From contig KN834755.1 of NCBI GenBank assembly GCA_000827265.1, forward strand, positions 693,026 to 757,025: a stretch of 64,000 bases of DNA, read 5' to 3'. The DNA is from Collybiopsis luxurians FD-317 M1. Lineage: Eukaryota; Basidiomycota; Agaricomycetes; Agaricales; Omphalotaceae. The notes under the pieces were generated by a model. It was not told the origin of the DNA and ran no database searches. It saw only the letters and a program-made list of their open reading frames with translations. Every line of letters starts with the position of its first letter. Positions within the stretch are counted from its first letter, which is position 1. Shown here piece by piece: positions 32,628 through 44,380 of this stretch. Position numbers and translations under genes: made by a program.

Positions 32628-35600
32628 ATGGCAGATTCCACTAATCCTTACAGAATTCAACATCTCTCTGGTGTCGAGAATTACTCCACCTGGAAGATCA
32701 AGATGCTTGATATTCTAACAGATCAGGGTCTTGATGAATACACCCTTGGCACAAATGTCAGACCCAACAAGCCTGATACTGATGCCAATGTTTTAGCTTG
32801 GCATAAGAAGGATCGACAGGCACTTTCTGCCATCCAACTCAGAGTTGGCGATGAACCACTGGTATACATTTCTGACTCACCTACATCTAATCAGGCCTGG
32901 AATACCTTATCAGATATGTACCAGACCAAAGGTGCAATTGGCATTGTGCTAGTACATCGGAAACTATTCTGTGCTCAATGTCATGAAGGTGAAGATATTG
33001 AAGAGCACATCCGGACTATGACTAAATACAGGAAGGAGCTTGCTGGCTTAAATTCTAAGCTAACAGATGATGAGTTTTCTATCACTCTCTTGACTTCCCT
33101 TCCTGATTCCTGGGATAACTTCATCCAAGGAATTGACACTACATCTCTTGCAGACTCAACCAAGATAGTTGCCCGGATTTTGGAAAAAGCAAATTCCAAA
33201 AAGGCCTAACCTAGCTCTGATGATGTTGCACTTGCTGCCAACAAATTCAGAAATTCAGGTATTCATAACTTGTCTCAATCCAAACTTGCTTGTCATCACT
33301 GTGGCCGAGTTGGTCATTTTGTTGATCAATGCTGCAATGCTGCTGCTGGAAAATCCTATAGTGCACAGCAGAAAAAGAAGAATTATGAGTGTTCACTGCA
33401 GAACTGCTCCCATGGCTCTAAGTTCAATTGCGCCCACGTTTCCCAAGAGAATCCTCAATCTGCAGAAGTCTCTGACTATGCATTCATGAGTGGAGACTCT
33501 ATTAACAATTTGCCTCCTGATACATGGTTGATAGACTCTGCTACAACCAAACACATTATCCAAGACAAGTCACACTTCTTCTCTTATGAAGAAACTCCTG
33601 GACACAGTGTTAAAGGCTTTGGCCAAACTCCAGCAATGGGCCAGGGTAGTGCTACTGTTGCAGCCCATCATGGTAAACATGCCTTCAATCTCACTTTACG
33701 AGACAGTCTCCATGTCCCAAATGCACCATTTAACCTTATTAGTGTGGGCCACATGACACAAGCTGGCTTTACAGCCAAATTTTGTGGTGACTATCTATCA
33801 GTCTATTCTCCCAGCCCTTCTTCACATGAAGTTATGCATGGAAAACAAGTTGGAAATCTTTATGTGGTCAAGATCACAAAGAGCTCTGCTAGGTTTACCC
33901 ATTCTCCATCTAATTCTCCTCCAACCATATCTCCTTCTGAAACTCTTGCATTTTCATCTATTCCCAAGGCATGTTCTTGGCAGGAGTGGCATCAAACTTT
34001 GGGCACATGTCACTCAAATCTGTCAAACTCCTCAAGGACAAAGGAATGGTCACAGGTATGGTCGTTGACTATGACAGTCCATTAGATTTTAACTGTGATG
34101 CCTGTAACTGTGCCAAATCCCATGTCCAAACTTTTCCCAAAGAGGCAGAACGTAAGTTCACAGAAATTGGTGAAATGACATTCACCGATGTATGGGGACC
34201 CGCTCGGACCTATGGTATAAATCAGGAACAGTATTTTGTTTCATTTACAGATGCTGCTACACACCGCACAATTATCTATTTTCTGAAACAGAAGTCAGAA
34301 GTGGAGGATCGTATTAAAGACTATGTGGCTTACATCTATACTCAGACTGGTAAGCATTGCAAAGCATTTCGCTTTGATGGTGGTGGGGAGTACCTGTCAG
34401 CCAAGGTCAAGGAATTTTTAACTTCAAAGGGAATTCGCTGTGAAGTTACTGCAGCATACTCACCTCAGCAGAATGGAGTTGCAGAATGTCTCAACTGCAC
34501 ATTGGTTGAGCATGCTCGTGCTATGTTAGCACAATTTGATTTACCACTCTTTCTATGGCCGGAAGCCATAGCTTATGCTGTTTACTTAAAGAACCATTCA
34601 CCAACTAGAGCATTGGACCGTAATGTCACACCTGATGAAGCATTCTGGAAGAAGAAGCCAGATGTTAGTACTCTTCATCAATTTGGCACTCTTTGTTGGG
34701 TTTTGCGCCAGGATGGCAAAAATCAAAAATTAACTTTGAAGTCTTGTCCTTTCCACTTCACAGGATTGTCTGATGAATCGCGTGCATGGTGTTATTACAA
34801 CCCTGAATCATGCTGCATACAGACTTCCCGAAATATTATATTTGGATTTGATAGTGATGATCTATCTGATTTTCCGGTATCTACTACAGATAACACTTCA
34901 TCGGCACTCGAGGGGGAGCAGAATACATCTGTACAACCTCAAAAATCTCAGTCCGAGTTGCCGCCAAGAGTGAATACACCAGACATATCAGATTCTAATC
35001 CCCATAGTACCAATCCAACCCATCCCATTCCAGATCAACACATCTCCTCTTCCAAGCCATCTATACCTACTCGTACATCTATCCCCCGTGCCAAGAAATC
35101 CACTACAATCAATTATCAGCTGTTGAATAATCCAGATTCCTGCATACCTCGCCGACCAGATGCATGGAAAATTTGGGTACCTGTTGAGGCACCTGCCGAA
35201 GATCAGCAACAGGAACCTGAGACTGCCGCTTTTGCATTTGCAGCAATGCAGGACCTGTTGAATAGTGAGCCATTGACTGTTGCTGAAGCAATGGAATGAC
35301 CCGATGGACCTAAATGGAAGCAAGCAATGGATGAAGAAATTATGCAGCTGAAAAAGCTGAACACATACCAGATCACAGAGTGTCCACCTGACCAGACTGC
35401 AATTGCAAATAAATGGGTTTTCCACCTCAAACGCAATGAGGCAGGGAATATCACATGTTACAAGGCCCAACTTGTGGCCAAGGGTTTTTCCCAAATTCCT
35501 GGTATTGACTATGATGAAACTTTTGCACCAGTAGTCCAAATTGAAACCATTAGACTCCTTATTTCCCTTGCCGCACGGTATAATCTCAAAGCACACATCG

Positions 35601-36824
35601 TGGATGTTGTAGGTGCTTACTTAAATGGGAAACTGGATGAAGAGATTTATATGGTACAGCCTGAAGGCTATGAAGAATGGCACAGCTCAAGTATGCAAGC
35701 TCGAGTGATCTCTTTATGGTTTGAAGCAAGCCGGCCGCATTTGGAATCTCACCCTTGACTCTAGCTTTAAAAAACTTGGATATTCACAATTGCTTTCAGA
35801 TCAATGTGTATATGTCCGCAGATCAGACAAAGGTATTGTCATTGTTGCAGTACATGTTGACGATATGTCCATTTTTGCATCTAATGATGAACTAATGGAT
35901 CAAGTTGAATCTGAACTTGAGAAGGAATTTTCTATTAACAGACTCGGTGGTTTACGCCAACTACTTGGCATAGAAATTCATTTTTCCTCTGACTCTATCA
36001 CACTCACACAGACTCAATACCTTATGCGTATTCTACAGCGCTTTGGTATGGCAGAATGCAAACCAGTTCACACCCCTATGGATACCCATGTCAAACTCGA
36101 GAAGTCATCCGATGATGAATCCTTTCCAGAAATCAAAGCTGTCTACCAGAATATTATTGGATCACTTATGTTTGCTGCTGTCATGACCCATCCTGACATT
36201 TCCTTTGCAGTTCAAACTCTCTCACAGTTTAACATTAATCCCAGTCCAACACATCTCACAGCTGCCAAGCGAATTCTTCGCTATCTCAAAGGCACACTGA
36301 ATCTTGGCATCCAATATTCTATTTCCACATCTGATGCTAATCCCGAAATCATTGAACTTGATATCTACAGTGATGCTGATTGGGGAAACAGTGTTGATGA
36401 CAGAAAATCTGTTTCGGGGTATGTGTCAATGCATGCAGGGGGAGCTGTTACTTGGAAATCCAAGAAGCAACCCACTGTTGCTCTTTCTAGCATGGAGGTC
36501 GAGTATTTAGCACTAGCTGCTACTACCCGCGAAGCACTCTGGCTCCGCATTCTTTTTTCCAAGCTTGGTTTACCTTTCCATCAACCAACAAATATTTTTG
36601 TTGATAATCAAGGTACCATTTCTTTTGCTCAGAATTTTGGATTCCATGCTTGTTCCAAGCATATTGATATTCGGCATCACTTCATATGCGAGAATATCAC
36701 CTCTAACAAGGTGACAGTCAATTACTGCGCTACTGAAGACAATATTGCAGATATTATGACCAAAGGACTCAATCGGTACAAGCACAAACACCTTGTACAA
36801 TTACTAGGGATGTATCGCACTTGA
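32628..36824 (+). pseudogene. Copia polyprotein, internal copy 2, same four lesions
   Basis: Every translated segment is identical to copy 1, shifted by 4,539 bases. The same TAA (33,207-33,209), frameshift (about 34,002-34,014), TGA (35,297-35,299) and second frameshift (about 35,704-35,721) are present. The lesions therefore pre-date the duplication. Domain order and motifs are as in copy 1. Confidence 0.9.
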
Positions 36825-36831
36825 GGGGGAG

Positions 36832-37056
36832 TGTTGTGGATATCAGATTGATCTATCATTTCGTATATACACAGTTCCGCATTTGTATTATGTCTTTTGT
36901 GTTTTCGTACCCATTGTGTAATTGTACTTTCAGCTTCATTGTTCTACTTATATAGTTCTATGTACACAGCACTTATGTTTATAAGGACTTGAGTATGTAG
37001 AAGAATATAAGCTTTTGCACGCTATTTCCGCAGTCAAGCCTTTATTTATCTCAATA
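36832..37056 (+). repeat. Copia LTR 3 (3' end of the array)
   Basis: 225 bp, same ends as LTR 1. It differs from LTR 1 at five positions, about 2 percent, and is followed by the target duplication GGTCT. Confidence 0.9.
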
Positions 37057-37061
37057 GGTCT

Positions 37062-38167
37062 ATGTTCTCAATACTTTCAGGTATGTCCCATGGGTGAACA
37101 GCATGCAGATAAGATTGACTGACAGAAACAAATCAATGAAGTCACTCCATAACTTGACAAAAGCAGCTTATAAGCCAAATGAATATTCAATAACTTAATC
37201 TTCAGTATATATTACATCAGCAATGCTAACAGTGTACATAAGTGCTCACTAGATACATCAATTTATTTACTTATTCACAACTGTTTTTACCCTTGAAATA
37301 ACTTCAGTACTTTGAACAAGATATTCACCAGAATAGCATATTGAACAACCAACTACTTGCTAGTACTCTAATTCTGAGTAAACAACAGAGATATGTCATG
37401 CTCTGATCACCTAAGCAGCTTCTCTGATTGCATTGTTTGAAGCCATTCAGTTGAGGCCCATCATGCTGCTCAATTAGAGAGCTCATAGAGCACAGGTACT
37501 GAGAATGATCTCAAAATCTAGGACTGAAAAAAATGTTAGAGCAATATAATGAATAGAATATCAACACTGCACTTGCTGAGAAGATTGGATTGGACACCAC
37601 TGAGAATGGACAATCCAGTTGATGCAACCACTGAGCTCTATTTAGCTGTGCTGTGGCAGAAGTGGAATTAAATTTACTTTATGCCTGTCCAGTACTGCAC
37701 TTTCCATAATCGGAGCAGTAAAGATCATCACCATTGACCAACTTATTGCCATCATTCACTTTCCCCAACACTGATAGTTTTATTTATTTGAATAATACAT
37801 ATATTGGCATGGTAGCAGCTGACCTGTCAAAGTAATTACTAGTAGTTTCAACTATGCACCAATCAAGTTGGGATATCAGTTAGCAATGGTAGTACTTGGA
37901 ACTTGGGCAAATAAAAGTTGTGCCATGTGCACCCATGCCACCTGAAAGTAGTGAGTATCAGGTAATTTAAACTGCTAGAAGTAGCGGTTGCCACATTGGA
38001 AGCAGTACAATTTAACAATCTCACACCAGAAATGTTATGAATAATAATTTTTCCCGAAAAATCAGGTCATACAAAAGTGACCAACTCAGCTGCTACACTA
38101 AAAGGGACATGAGCAAGACATGAGTGCTCAACTTGCTTGAATACTCACTGGTCACTATATATGCACA
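37062..38167. other. Gene-free A/T-rich region right of the Copia array
   Basis: No gene and no clear element ends are seen. It contains many short stop-rich frames on both strands. Confidence 0.5.
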
Positions 38168-38990
38168 TGGGAGTCGCAAATAAGCCGGCTAATAGCCGAA
38201 GCCGGTTGGGGGCTGGAGCCGAGCCAGTCAGCGGGCCAGGCGCTTATACGTGAGCCAGCTTCCCACGGCTCCCAGCTGCAATGTTCAGCTTGAAGCCGAC
38301 TCACAGTCGACTCCTTCCAGCTCAATTCACATTTGGCATTTCAACTTTTGGTCTACTGTAGGCCCTTCCCTTGCAGCCATAATGCTGAGTAATCTTCTAG
38401 CAATGCCATGAACAGTCCAGTCATTTTGATATCCAGATGAGAGTGTGCTTCAGTTTTCTCGGCCATGAATCAGGTAGAATCCTCAAGTCTCGACGTTTGC
38501 CTCTACTATAAACTGCGCAGATATTTCCTGTGCCTGTAATTTTAACTTCCCTCCCGAGAAATGCTCAAAATACATTGCTTTTATGTAAGCACATTTTGAG
38601 ACTGCACTCTAGCATAGGACAACGAGGAAATTTTGATGAGGAGATTTCATCGCTAATGCTATACCGTGACCACCGCCACGTCACTATATCAGGCTATGTA
38701 ACTACCGCCGCATCACTACTGTGTCCGCTAGGCATTTGTTCCTCTGTGTTCTTCGTTCATCCGCACCCTAGGTAATTGTAGCTGGGAAGGATTGTAGAAA
38801 CAAAGTACATTGATTTAAGAGGATTTACTTCTGCTCAGCTTGCCAGCGAAGTCGGCTTGAACCCAGCTCAAGTCGGCTCAAGCTTTTTCAAGTCGGCTCG
38901 TTCCAGCTGTCGATCCGGCTAAGTGTGAGAGCCGCAGCTACGTGAGTCGACTTGCAGTTAGCTGAGCCGCGGCAATACTAGGTAAACCCA
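38168..38990. repeat. Region bracketed by AGCCGGCT-rich arrays
   Basis: The left part (38,168-38,300) has many AAGCCGGCT / GAGCCGAGCC words. The right part (38,840-38,975) has AAGTCGGCTCAAG / GAGCCGCGGC words in partly inverted arrangement, with about 540 bases of ordinary text between them. Such subterminal arrays are common in non-autonomous DNA transposons. Exact ends and target duplication were not resolved. Similar words occur at 16,199-16,275. Confidence 0.4.
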
Positions 38991-39079
38991 GGCTTACAAT
39001 AGCACGCAACAGTGAAAGTGAACAAAAAGACACATATTTCCATTGTGATCAAAGATCCAAGCCATTTGGTTGATTCTAA

Positions 39080-39297
39080 CACTGCGGTGGACCGGGAATT
39101 TTGCAGTCAAAATAATTACCGCAATTAATGCAGGTAATAGTAATATTTTTTTCCGGAAAAAGTTTCTGGAAATAATTTACTTTTTCACATGTAAAATATA
39201 TGGTAAGGTAATAGTGACATAATTCATCTTTTTCTCCTGTAATGGGTTTTCATTACGGTAATTATTTTGGCCGCAAAATTCCCAGTCTACCGCAGTG
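39080..39297. mobile_element. MITE of 218 bp with CACTGCGG ends
   Basis: Both ends start CACTGCGGT, and the inverted repeats continue for about 42 bp through GGGAATTTTGC and AAAATAATTACCG with a few mismatches. There is no coding capacity. The flanks (TCTAA and TTTGA) show no clear target duplication. The terminal word CACTGCG is shared with the fold-back element at 15,374-17,087. Confidence 0.75.
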
Positions 39298-39677
39298 TTT
39301 GAAGGTAGTATAGTGTGTATTTATCAATATTATTGGTAATCAAAACTAGTATAGATTGCAGGGCTCCCTTACGAGGTCTTGGTGAAGAGTTAGTCTGCAT
39401 TCGGATGGCCAATATCTGTAGTAGTTGAGATGAGATATGCGCGGGACCTAATGAAGGATCAGTTTTCACTCTGTGCTAAGAGACATTGATTGAGTTGTTC
39501 TGCGTCTTTTCATGCACACTGAACGCTTATCGTGTTATATCGATAGCATAAGCAATGCGGCTGGCGCGCAGTTGTCATTGTCATTACATCATCTATCGGA
39601 GGCTTGCTACAAAACTACCCGATTCAATTGAACCATGCCTCAAAGCAGTTGATGCGGTCGGACTGGCACAAGTTACC

Positions 39678-39922
39678 GCCCAGCGGCTATTGCAAACGAG
39701 AGTGAGTTGCCTGGCAAGCGATGTCAATTCGGTCTTGGCACGGTTAGCCCCCCCGCCAGATAACACATTACCTACTGGTAACAGCACCCGCCACGCGTAA
39801 CGAAATACTGTATATAGATTGTATATCAATAAAGCATCTTTGTATTATTGTGATGCAGGACCTTGGCACTGCAAGAATTTTGACTTGGAATGGCAACCGG
39901 CCTAATGATAGCTATGTTTTCT
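39678..39922. repeat. Left arm of an inverted repeat pair
   Basis: It pairs in reverse orientation with 41,491-41,714. Shared text includes GCAAACGAGAG, AAGCGATGTCAATTCGGTCT, GATGCAGGACCTTGGCAC and CCTAATGATAGCTATG. It contains AATAAAG-like signals, so it may be the 3' part of a dispersed element. The small CxxC gene lies between the arms. Confidence 0.65.
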
Positions 39923-40116
39923 TATATTTGAGCTTTTCGTTAGCAGGTGCAAATGGAATATGGTCAAACATTCACACCTTGCTTAGGGTGAATTTAGGTA
40001 GATCTAAGCGAGTTGTTTCAGGCTAGGGAGAACTTCACTGCTTGCATCGAAAACCACCATTAGTTTCTCCTCACTTTCATCTTCCCGTTGTCTACTATGA
40101 TTCCTCATTTACATGC

Positions 40117-40463
40117 ATGGCAGGAGAAATAGTCTTTACCTCTGAAACCAATGCTGAGGCAGCTGGCTGTGAGTGTTGTTCAGAGTGTCCTAAAGCCCGG
40201 CACCACTTTGTCAAATCCAAAAAGAATGGACCAAGCCGACGAGTTTGTACAGGATGCTATGAGTACTACGTGGAGAAGGCAAGAGGATCTACTCTTCAGT
40301 CCTCATCTACAAGTAAGTACTGGTTCTCCATAGATTCTTGAATGGTCCTTGATGCGTCACAGAATACTCAGGTAACACTCAAGCAGTACCAAGCATGCTC
40401 TGTAGTGACATCCAGAAAGATGTCAACATGGCACAGAGAGGAGGTACACAGAAGCTCAGCTGA
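40117..40463 (+). CDS. Small CxxC-type (zinc-ribbon-like) hypothetical protein
   Basis: Two exons (40117-40312 and 40363-40463) joined by a 50-bp GT-AG intron give 98 residues. The protein contains CECCSECPKARHHF and, after a basic stretch (KSKKNGPSRR), VCTGCYEYY. The paired CxxC motifs about 25 residues apart suggest a single metal-binding knuckle. The tail is Ser/Gln-rich. The family is not recognised. The gene lies between two arms of an inverted repeat, so it may belong to a mobile element. The start is the ATG before AGEIVFTSE; an upstream in-frame ATG at 40,042 is less likely because the extra text has no conserved look. Confidence 0.5.
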
Positions 40464-41490
40464 GGATCAGATGTAGGTATCCTAACATTAAATGCTAGAA
40501 TTCGAGGGAAAGAATGTTGTCAAGGCTGTTTCCAATCGCATGGCCCGGCCAATGCAAGAAGCTCCAGCTAACATTCTTGCCGCTGTCAAGATACCCTTCC
40601 CAGAGCATTTCCGTTCCCTTCTCGCTGGCCGCACCGGTTAAAATGATGCTCATTCTATGAATCAACAATGTGTTCAATTCTTTCGTTGTGAAATTCAAAT
40701 GAATCCTACAGTTTGGACAATGCCGGTTCGCTTTCTTGTTATTCTTTGCCATAACTGGCAGCTGTGAGCCCGTCCTCAGAAAGTAGGGAGGAGGCGAGGA
40801 AATTGTAACGTGCAAGGGTTAAATGGTGGACTATATGAAATGGCATGCGATATACTACACGCTAAAGCGTGCTCTCAAGATCACAGGTCAGCAAGTGTAT
40901 ATATTAAGATAGTATATATGGATTAAGGACCACTCCGTTGGTCAGCACCTTGCTTGTAATGTTCGTGTAGATTTAATGTGAACCATGAGACATATTCTGA
41001 AAAGTGTATACTCATGTAAACTCTAGGCTTAGTCTCGCTCGGGGCGTCGCTGCGCTCCACCCACTCACTCTCTTCGCATGGGTCTACTCCATCGTTGCAA
41101 ACATTTCCCAGCGTGTTATGTAACAGACAGGCCGCGCAACTTAGTGAGTGGGAAAACTGTGTACGTAAGCAATATATATCCCATCAGAGCAAACTTATGT
41201 TTCGAAGCAGAATAGACCTTGCAAGCAAGGTGATAACGTGGAACAACCGTATGCGAGTGGCTTCTACAAATAAACAGTGTATCATTGGACAAGTCGGTTA
41301 TACCTGATAAGCCCGATACAAAGCAATGGGATTGTAAAGCTAGTTCAAGCCTATGCAAGCCCCTGCAACGTGTAAGTCTTTGGAAATCGGTATGGATATC
41401 AAGATAATTCCAGATGCGTCGAAATCTGAAGTTACACTTGACGGGCATGGTTCAAGCTAGGATAGGAAAAAACTTTATTGACGTAGTTGA
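40464..41490. other. Gene-free region inside the inverted repeat pair
   Basis: A minus-strand frame at 40,495-40,815 contains HCPNCRIHLNF, but nothing supports it as a gene. 40,921-40,975 resembles 60,776-60,830 (AAGGACCACTC, GTTGG) and 41,185-41,235 resembles 62,187-62,230 (CTTATGTT, AAGCAGAATA), so a dispersed repeat is present. Confidence 0.45.
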
Positions 41491-41714
41491 AGAAAACATA
41501 GCTATCATTAGGCCAGTTGCCGTTCCGAGTTAGAATTCTTGCGGTGCCAAGGTCCTGCATCGCAATAATACGAAGACGCGTTATTGTTGTACAATCTATA
41601 TACAGTATCTCGTTACGCGTGGCGGGTGCGGGAGGCTAGCCGAGTGGCCGATGCCAAGACCGAATTGACATCGCTTACCAGGCAACCAACTCTCGTTTGC
41701 GGTAAGCGGCAGCG
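41491..41714. repeat. Right arm of the inverted repeat pair
   Basis: This is the reverse complement of 39,678-39,922 at roughly 80-85 percent by eye. It ends near GTAAGCGGCAGCG, about 150 bases before membrane paralogue B. Confidence 0.65.
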
Positions 41715-41861
41715 TGCCCATCGCCAATGGCAGGCCCTCCAGTGGAGTGATCATCATGCATCACTCTTTGCCGCGCTTTATCATACTATGATTCATGCTA
41801 TAAAATCCGGACTTCCTACCAATACGGCACCCTCTCCCCTCGAGTAGCGTAGGTGCTCACA

Positions 41862-43308
41862 ATGCTAACCACTGAAGCTTTATGTCCGTTCAACTCAATC
41901 CTGATTCCTTCTCTTATTCTGTTGATTGTGAGTAGAATAGGGCAAGTCTGGGAAACCTCTGACAAAATTGCGCGCGCTTATTAGTTTGAAATGTTACTCT
42001 ACGGTCAGTCTAGGTGACGGATGGTTGGCTGCATGTAAATATACAAATTACCATTTTCAGGAGCATACATCATCATCTTTGGTCTTTATGCATACCTTCA
42101 AGTTCAACAACGAAAGCAACAACGATATTATCAAATGTCCCTTTTGCTACTCTTTCTCCTGAGCACTGCATCTGTTGCTATCTCAATTTCAAATGTTCAA
42201 CAACTGAACTCGAGATGTGTCTACTACTCTCTCGAGGACTATAGGGAATTGACAATAAAAATTCAAAATCTGGAGTACGTACTTCATTCATGTTAGACCC
42301 ACACCGTCATGATTTACCGTATTAGCATCACATTGGAGGGTATTTATGCCGCCGCAAAGTAAGCGCCATGGGACTATGAATTTCTGTCCTACATTGAAGC
42401 ATATTCTGATTTATGATAGTATCGTAGCAGACACTTTACTGGTCAGTCCAAGTACATTCTTCCCCTTACCTGCCTTTCTTACTATACCAACCATGTCAAG
42501 TTGTATCGTTGCTATGTTGTGTGGACTTCTAAGAAGTGGGTCATAGCCGGCCCGGTCGTGATGTCAACATTCAATGCCGGTAAGTGGAGTCCCGCTCTAG
42601 TGTGAAAAACAAACGGGATGTCCTTTAAGATTGGCTTAGGAATGGCAATTACATCTGTGGTTCTCATACAGCACACCACCGAGTTCAAACTGTCAACATC
42701 GAATCAAGTTATACGTATTGCGGGGACCTCCCTTTTTGAAGCATTTTTGGGAGTGAACTTGCTCACAAATCTGATCCTGACGGGGCTCATAGGTAAGTTC
42801 ATCACATCACTGTGCATAAAGCCATTGATGTATCATTTGATAATTTAGCGGGAAGACTCTGGTGGATAGCTCGTGCCACTCAGCGGTATTTAAGGTATGA
42901 TTTATATCACAGCAAGAAAATGAATAAAATCGTTGCGGTGATGTTCGCCTTGATTCTTTGAGCGGGCACTGTATTGGTACTCATCTGGTTTTTCATTAGC
43001 TTGGAATCGGGTCTGCTGTATCCTCTCGCATTAATTGCCTGTATCATTGCCACAACCGTTGCTCCGGCCAGTGGTAGTAATTATGCCAAAATAGTGAAGA
43101 GTCCATTACTAACTATCATCGTGGTATGGACATTTAGCTACTTATGTCGATGATTAATGTGCATCTCATTCACTTTTATATCCAGGGAATTGCTGCTACA
43201 ACGGTCATTGTCAGAGTCAATTTGGGAGTAAATGATCGCACTGCCGATAGGGAGCTTAACGGTCTGTCCGTTTCAATGGAAGTGCAATTGTCATCACATT
43301 CATATTGA
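41862..43308 (+). CDS. Multi-pass membrane protein, mushroom 7-TM-like family (paralogue B)
   Basis: Ten exons: 41862-41927, 41985-42003, 42061-42274, 42326-42358, 42420-42441, 42501-42579, 42640-42792, 42849-42942, 43000-43123 and 43186-43308. They give 308 residues. Exons 2, 4, 5 and 6 have exactly the lengths seen in paralogue A (19, 33, 22 and 79), and all phases agree. Conserved pieces are YGAYIIIFGLYAY, IVADTLLLYRCYVVW, GLIAGRLWWIARATQRYL and IILESG-like IFLESG across intron 8 (read as ILESG after splicing). About seven hydrophobic segments are present. The function is unknown; such proteins are frequent in mushroom genomes, often in small clusters. The C-terminal tail is shorter than in A. 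No break is seen. Confidence 0.8.
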
Positions 43309-43767
43309 CATTCGCAAGTTGAGGTGCCCTCCGGTCCGCAATTTCTCAATAAGAAGGCTGTGGATATTGCAATATGTAGGTGGAAGTTTGGAACACGTTG
43401 CGTTCGCCGATCCAGACTCAGCTTGGGCTCGTCCCGAGTTACATGATAGCCATATGTACGTACCATCGTTGTGCAGAGCGTAGCTCAAGTGCTATTTGCT
43501 ACATTCGCCGCCTTAGGGGCCTGAGACCTATTTCAATACTTACTCAGAAATTTTGAAAGGGGCATTTAGTGTAAATGTATGTATTACCCAAAAGTGGCCA
43601 ATAATTTCTATTTTTACCCATTACAGTATCCCAGTCTAAAATCTTTGTAGGACCTCATATAATTCTCAAATTGTATATTCGATCATTGAGTTTTACTTGA
43701 AACTCGCCGTTGCAGACAGAGATGCCGGCCGCCGGCTCAGTACATTTTTCCCCGGCTCACTAGTCCT
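43309..43767. other. Gene-free region between paralogue B and the long-TIR element
   Basis: Open frames here (for example 43,232-43,483) run through the last exon and non-coding text. No gene is supported. A CCGGCCGCCGGCTC block sits at 43,725-43,738. Confidence 0.45.
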
Positions 43768-43917
43768 CACACCTGACCGACAAGTTTTTCCCAGCCGAAA
43801 AATTTAAGGGGAAATGCTAAAAACGATTATTAATTTTTCCTAAGAAATTGAAATCCTTTTTCATAGGAAAACTTTATCATTTTTCACCCGATTAAGCATA
43901 TCTTTCTCGTAAGATAA

Positions 43918-44045
43918 AATTGGTCTTTCGGCCAAGAAAAAGATAGCCTTTCGGTCAAGATAAAGATAATATTTCGGCCAAGAAAAAGATTATCTTTCGG
44001 CCAAGATAAAGGTTATCTTTCGGCACAGATAATGATAATCTTTCG
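43918..44045. repeat. Minisatellite in the left arm
   Basis: About five units of roughly 23 bp, each containing TTTCGGCCAAGA or a variant, followed by AAAGATAAT-like text. The arm on the other side holds only GGGCCGAAAGGCC once, so the expansion is one-sided. Confidence 0.7.
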
Positions 44046-44380
44046 CGCCTGCTAAATTTTAAATTTACATTTCGTATTCTGCCGGTATGTAACTGTTACT
44101 GTACCTCATAGAGGGAAAACTCCTTTCCAGACATTTGCACTTAAGGCTATAGATCCAGATGGTTAGTTATCATGAGTGAGTCTCATCGCACTCGACGGTA
44201 TCATCAGTCTGCCTTCCGCATCAAATTGAACCATCTTTATCTCTCTCTTCAGCTTGCTCAAGTTTGTACCTGCTTAGCGACCCCCATGTATATTGTTCCG
44301 TTGGTTCTTCTCCCATTTGTTGCACTCACCGCTCTCCGATTTTGTAGAAATTTCACGCCCGCTGTGAAATCAGCGTATCT

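Larger units (their letters stand above)
27749..37061 (+). mobile_element. Tandem Copia (Ty1) array: LTR-internal-LTR-internal-LTR
   Basis: Three 225-bp LTRs start at 27,754, 32,293 and 36,832, exactly 4,539 bases apart, and enclose two internal regions. The whole array is bounded by a single 5-bp target duplication, GGTCT, at 27,749-27,753 and 37,057-37,061. Neither junction LTR in the middle has its own target duplication. The polyprotein order gag, protease, integrase, reverse transcriptase, RNase H defines the Copia superfamily. Both internal copies carry the same four disabling lesions. The array lies 58 bases right of the pogo element. Confidence 0.92.

Noticed and set aside
41630..41665. 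tRNA-like text GGCTAGCCGAGTGGCCGA
   Set aside because: It resembles the D-arm of a Ser/Leu tRNA, but no acceptor stem or T-arm can be formed around it, and it lies inside the inverted repeat arm.
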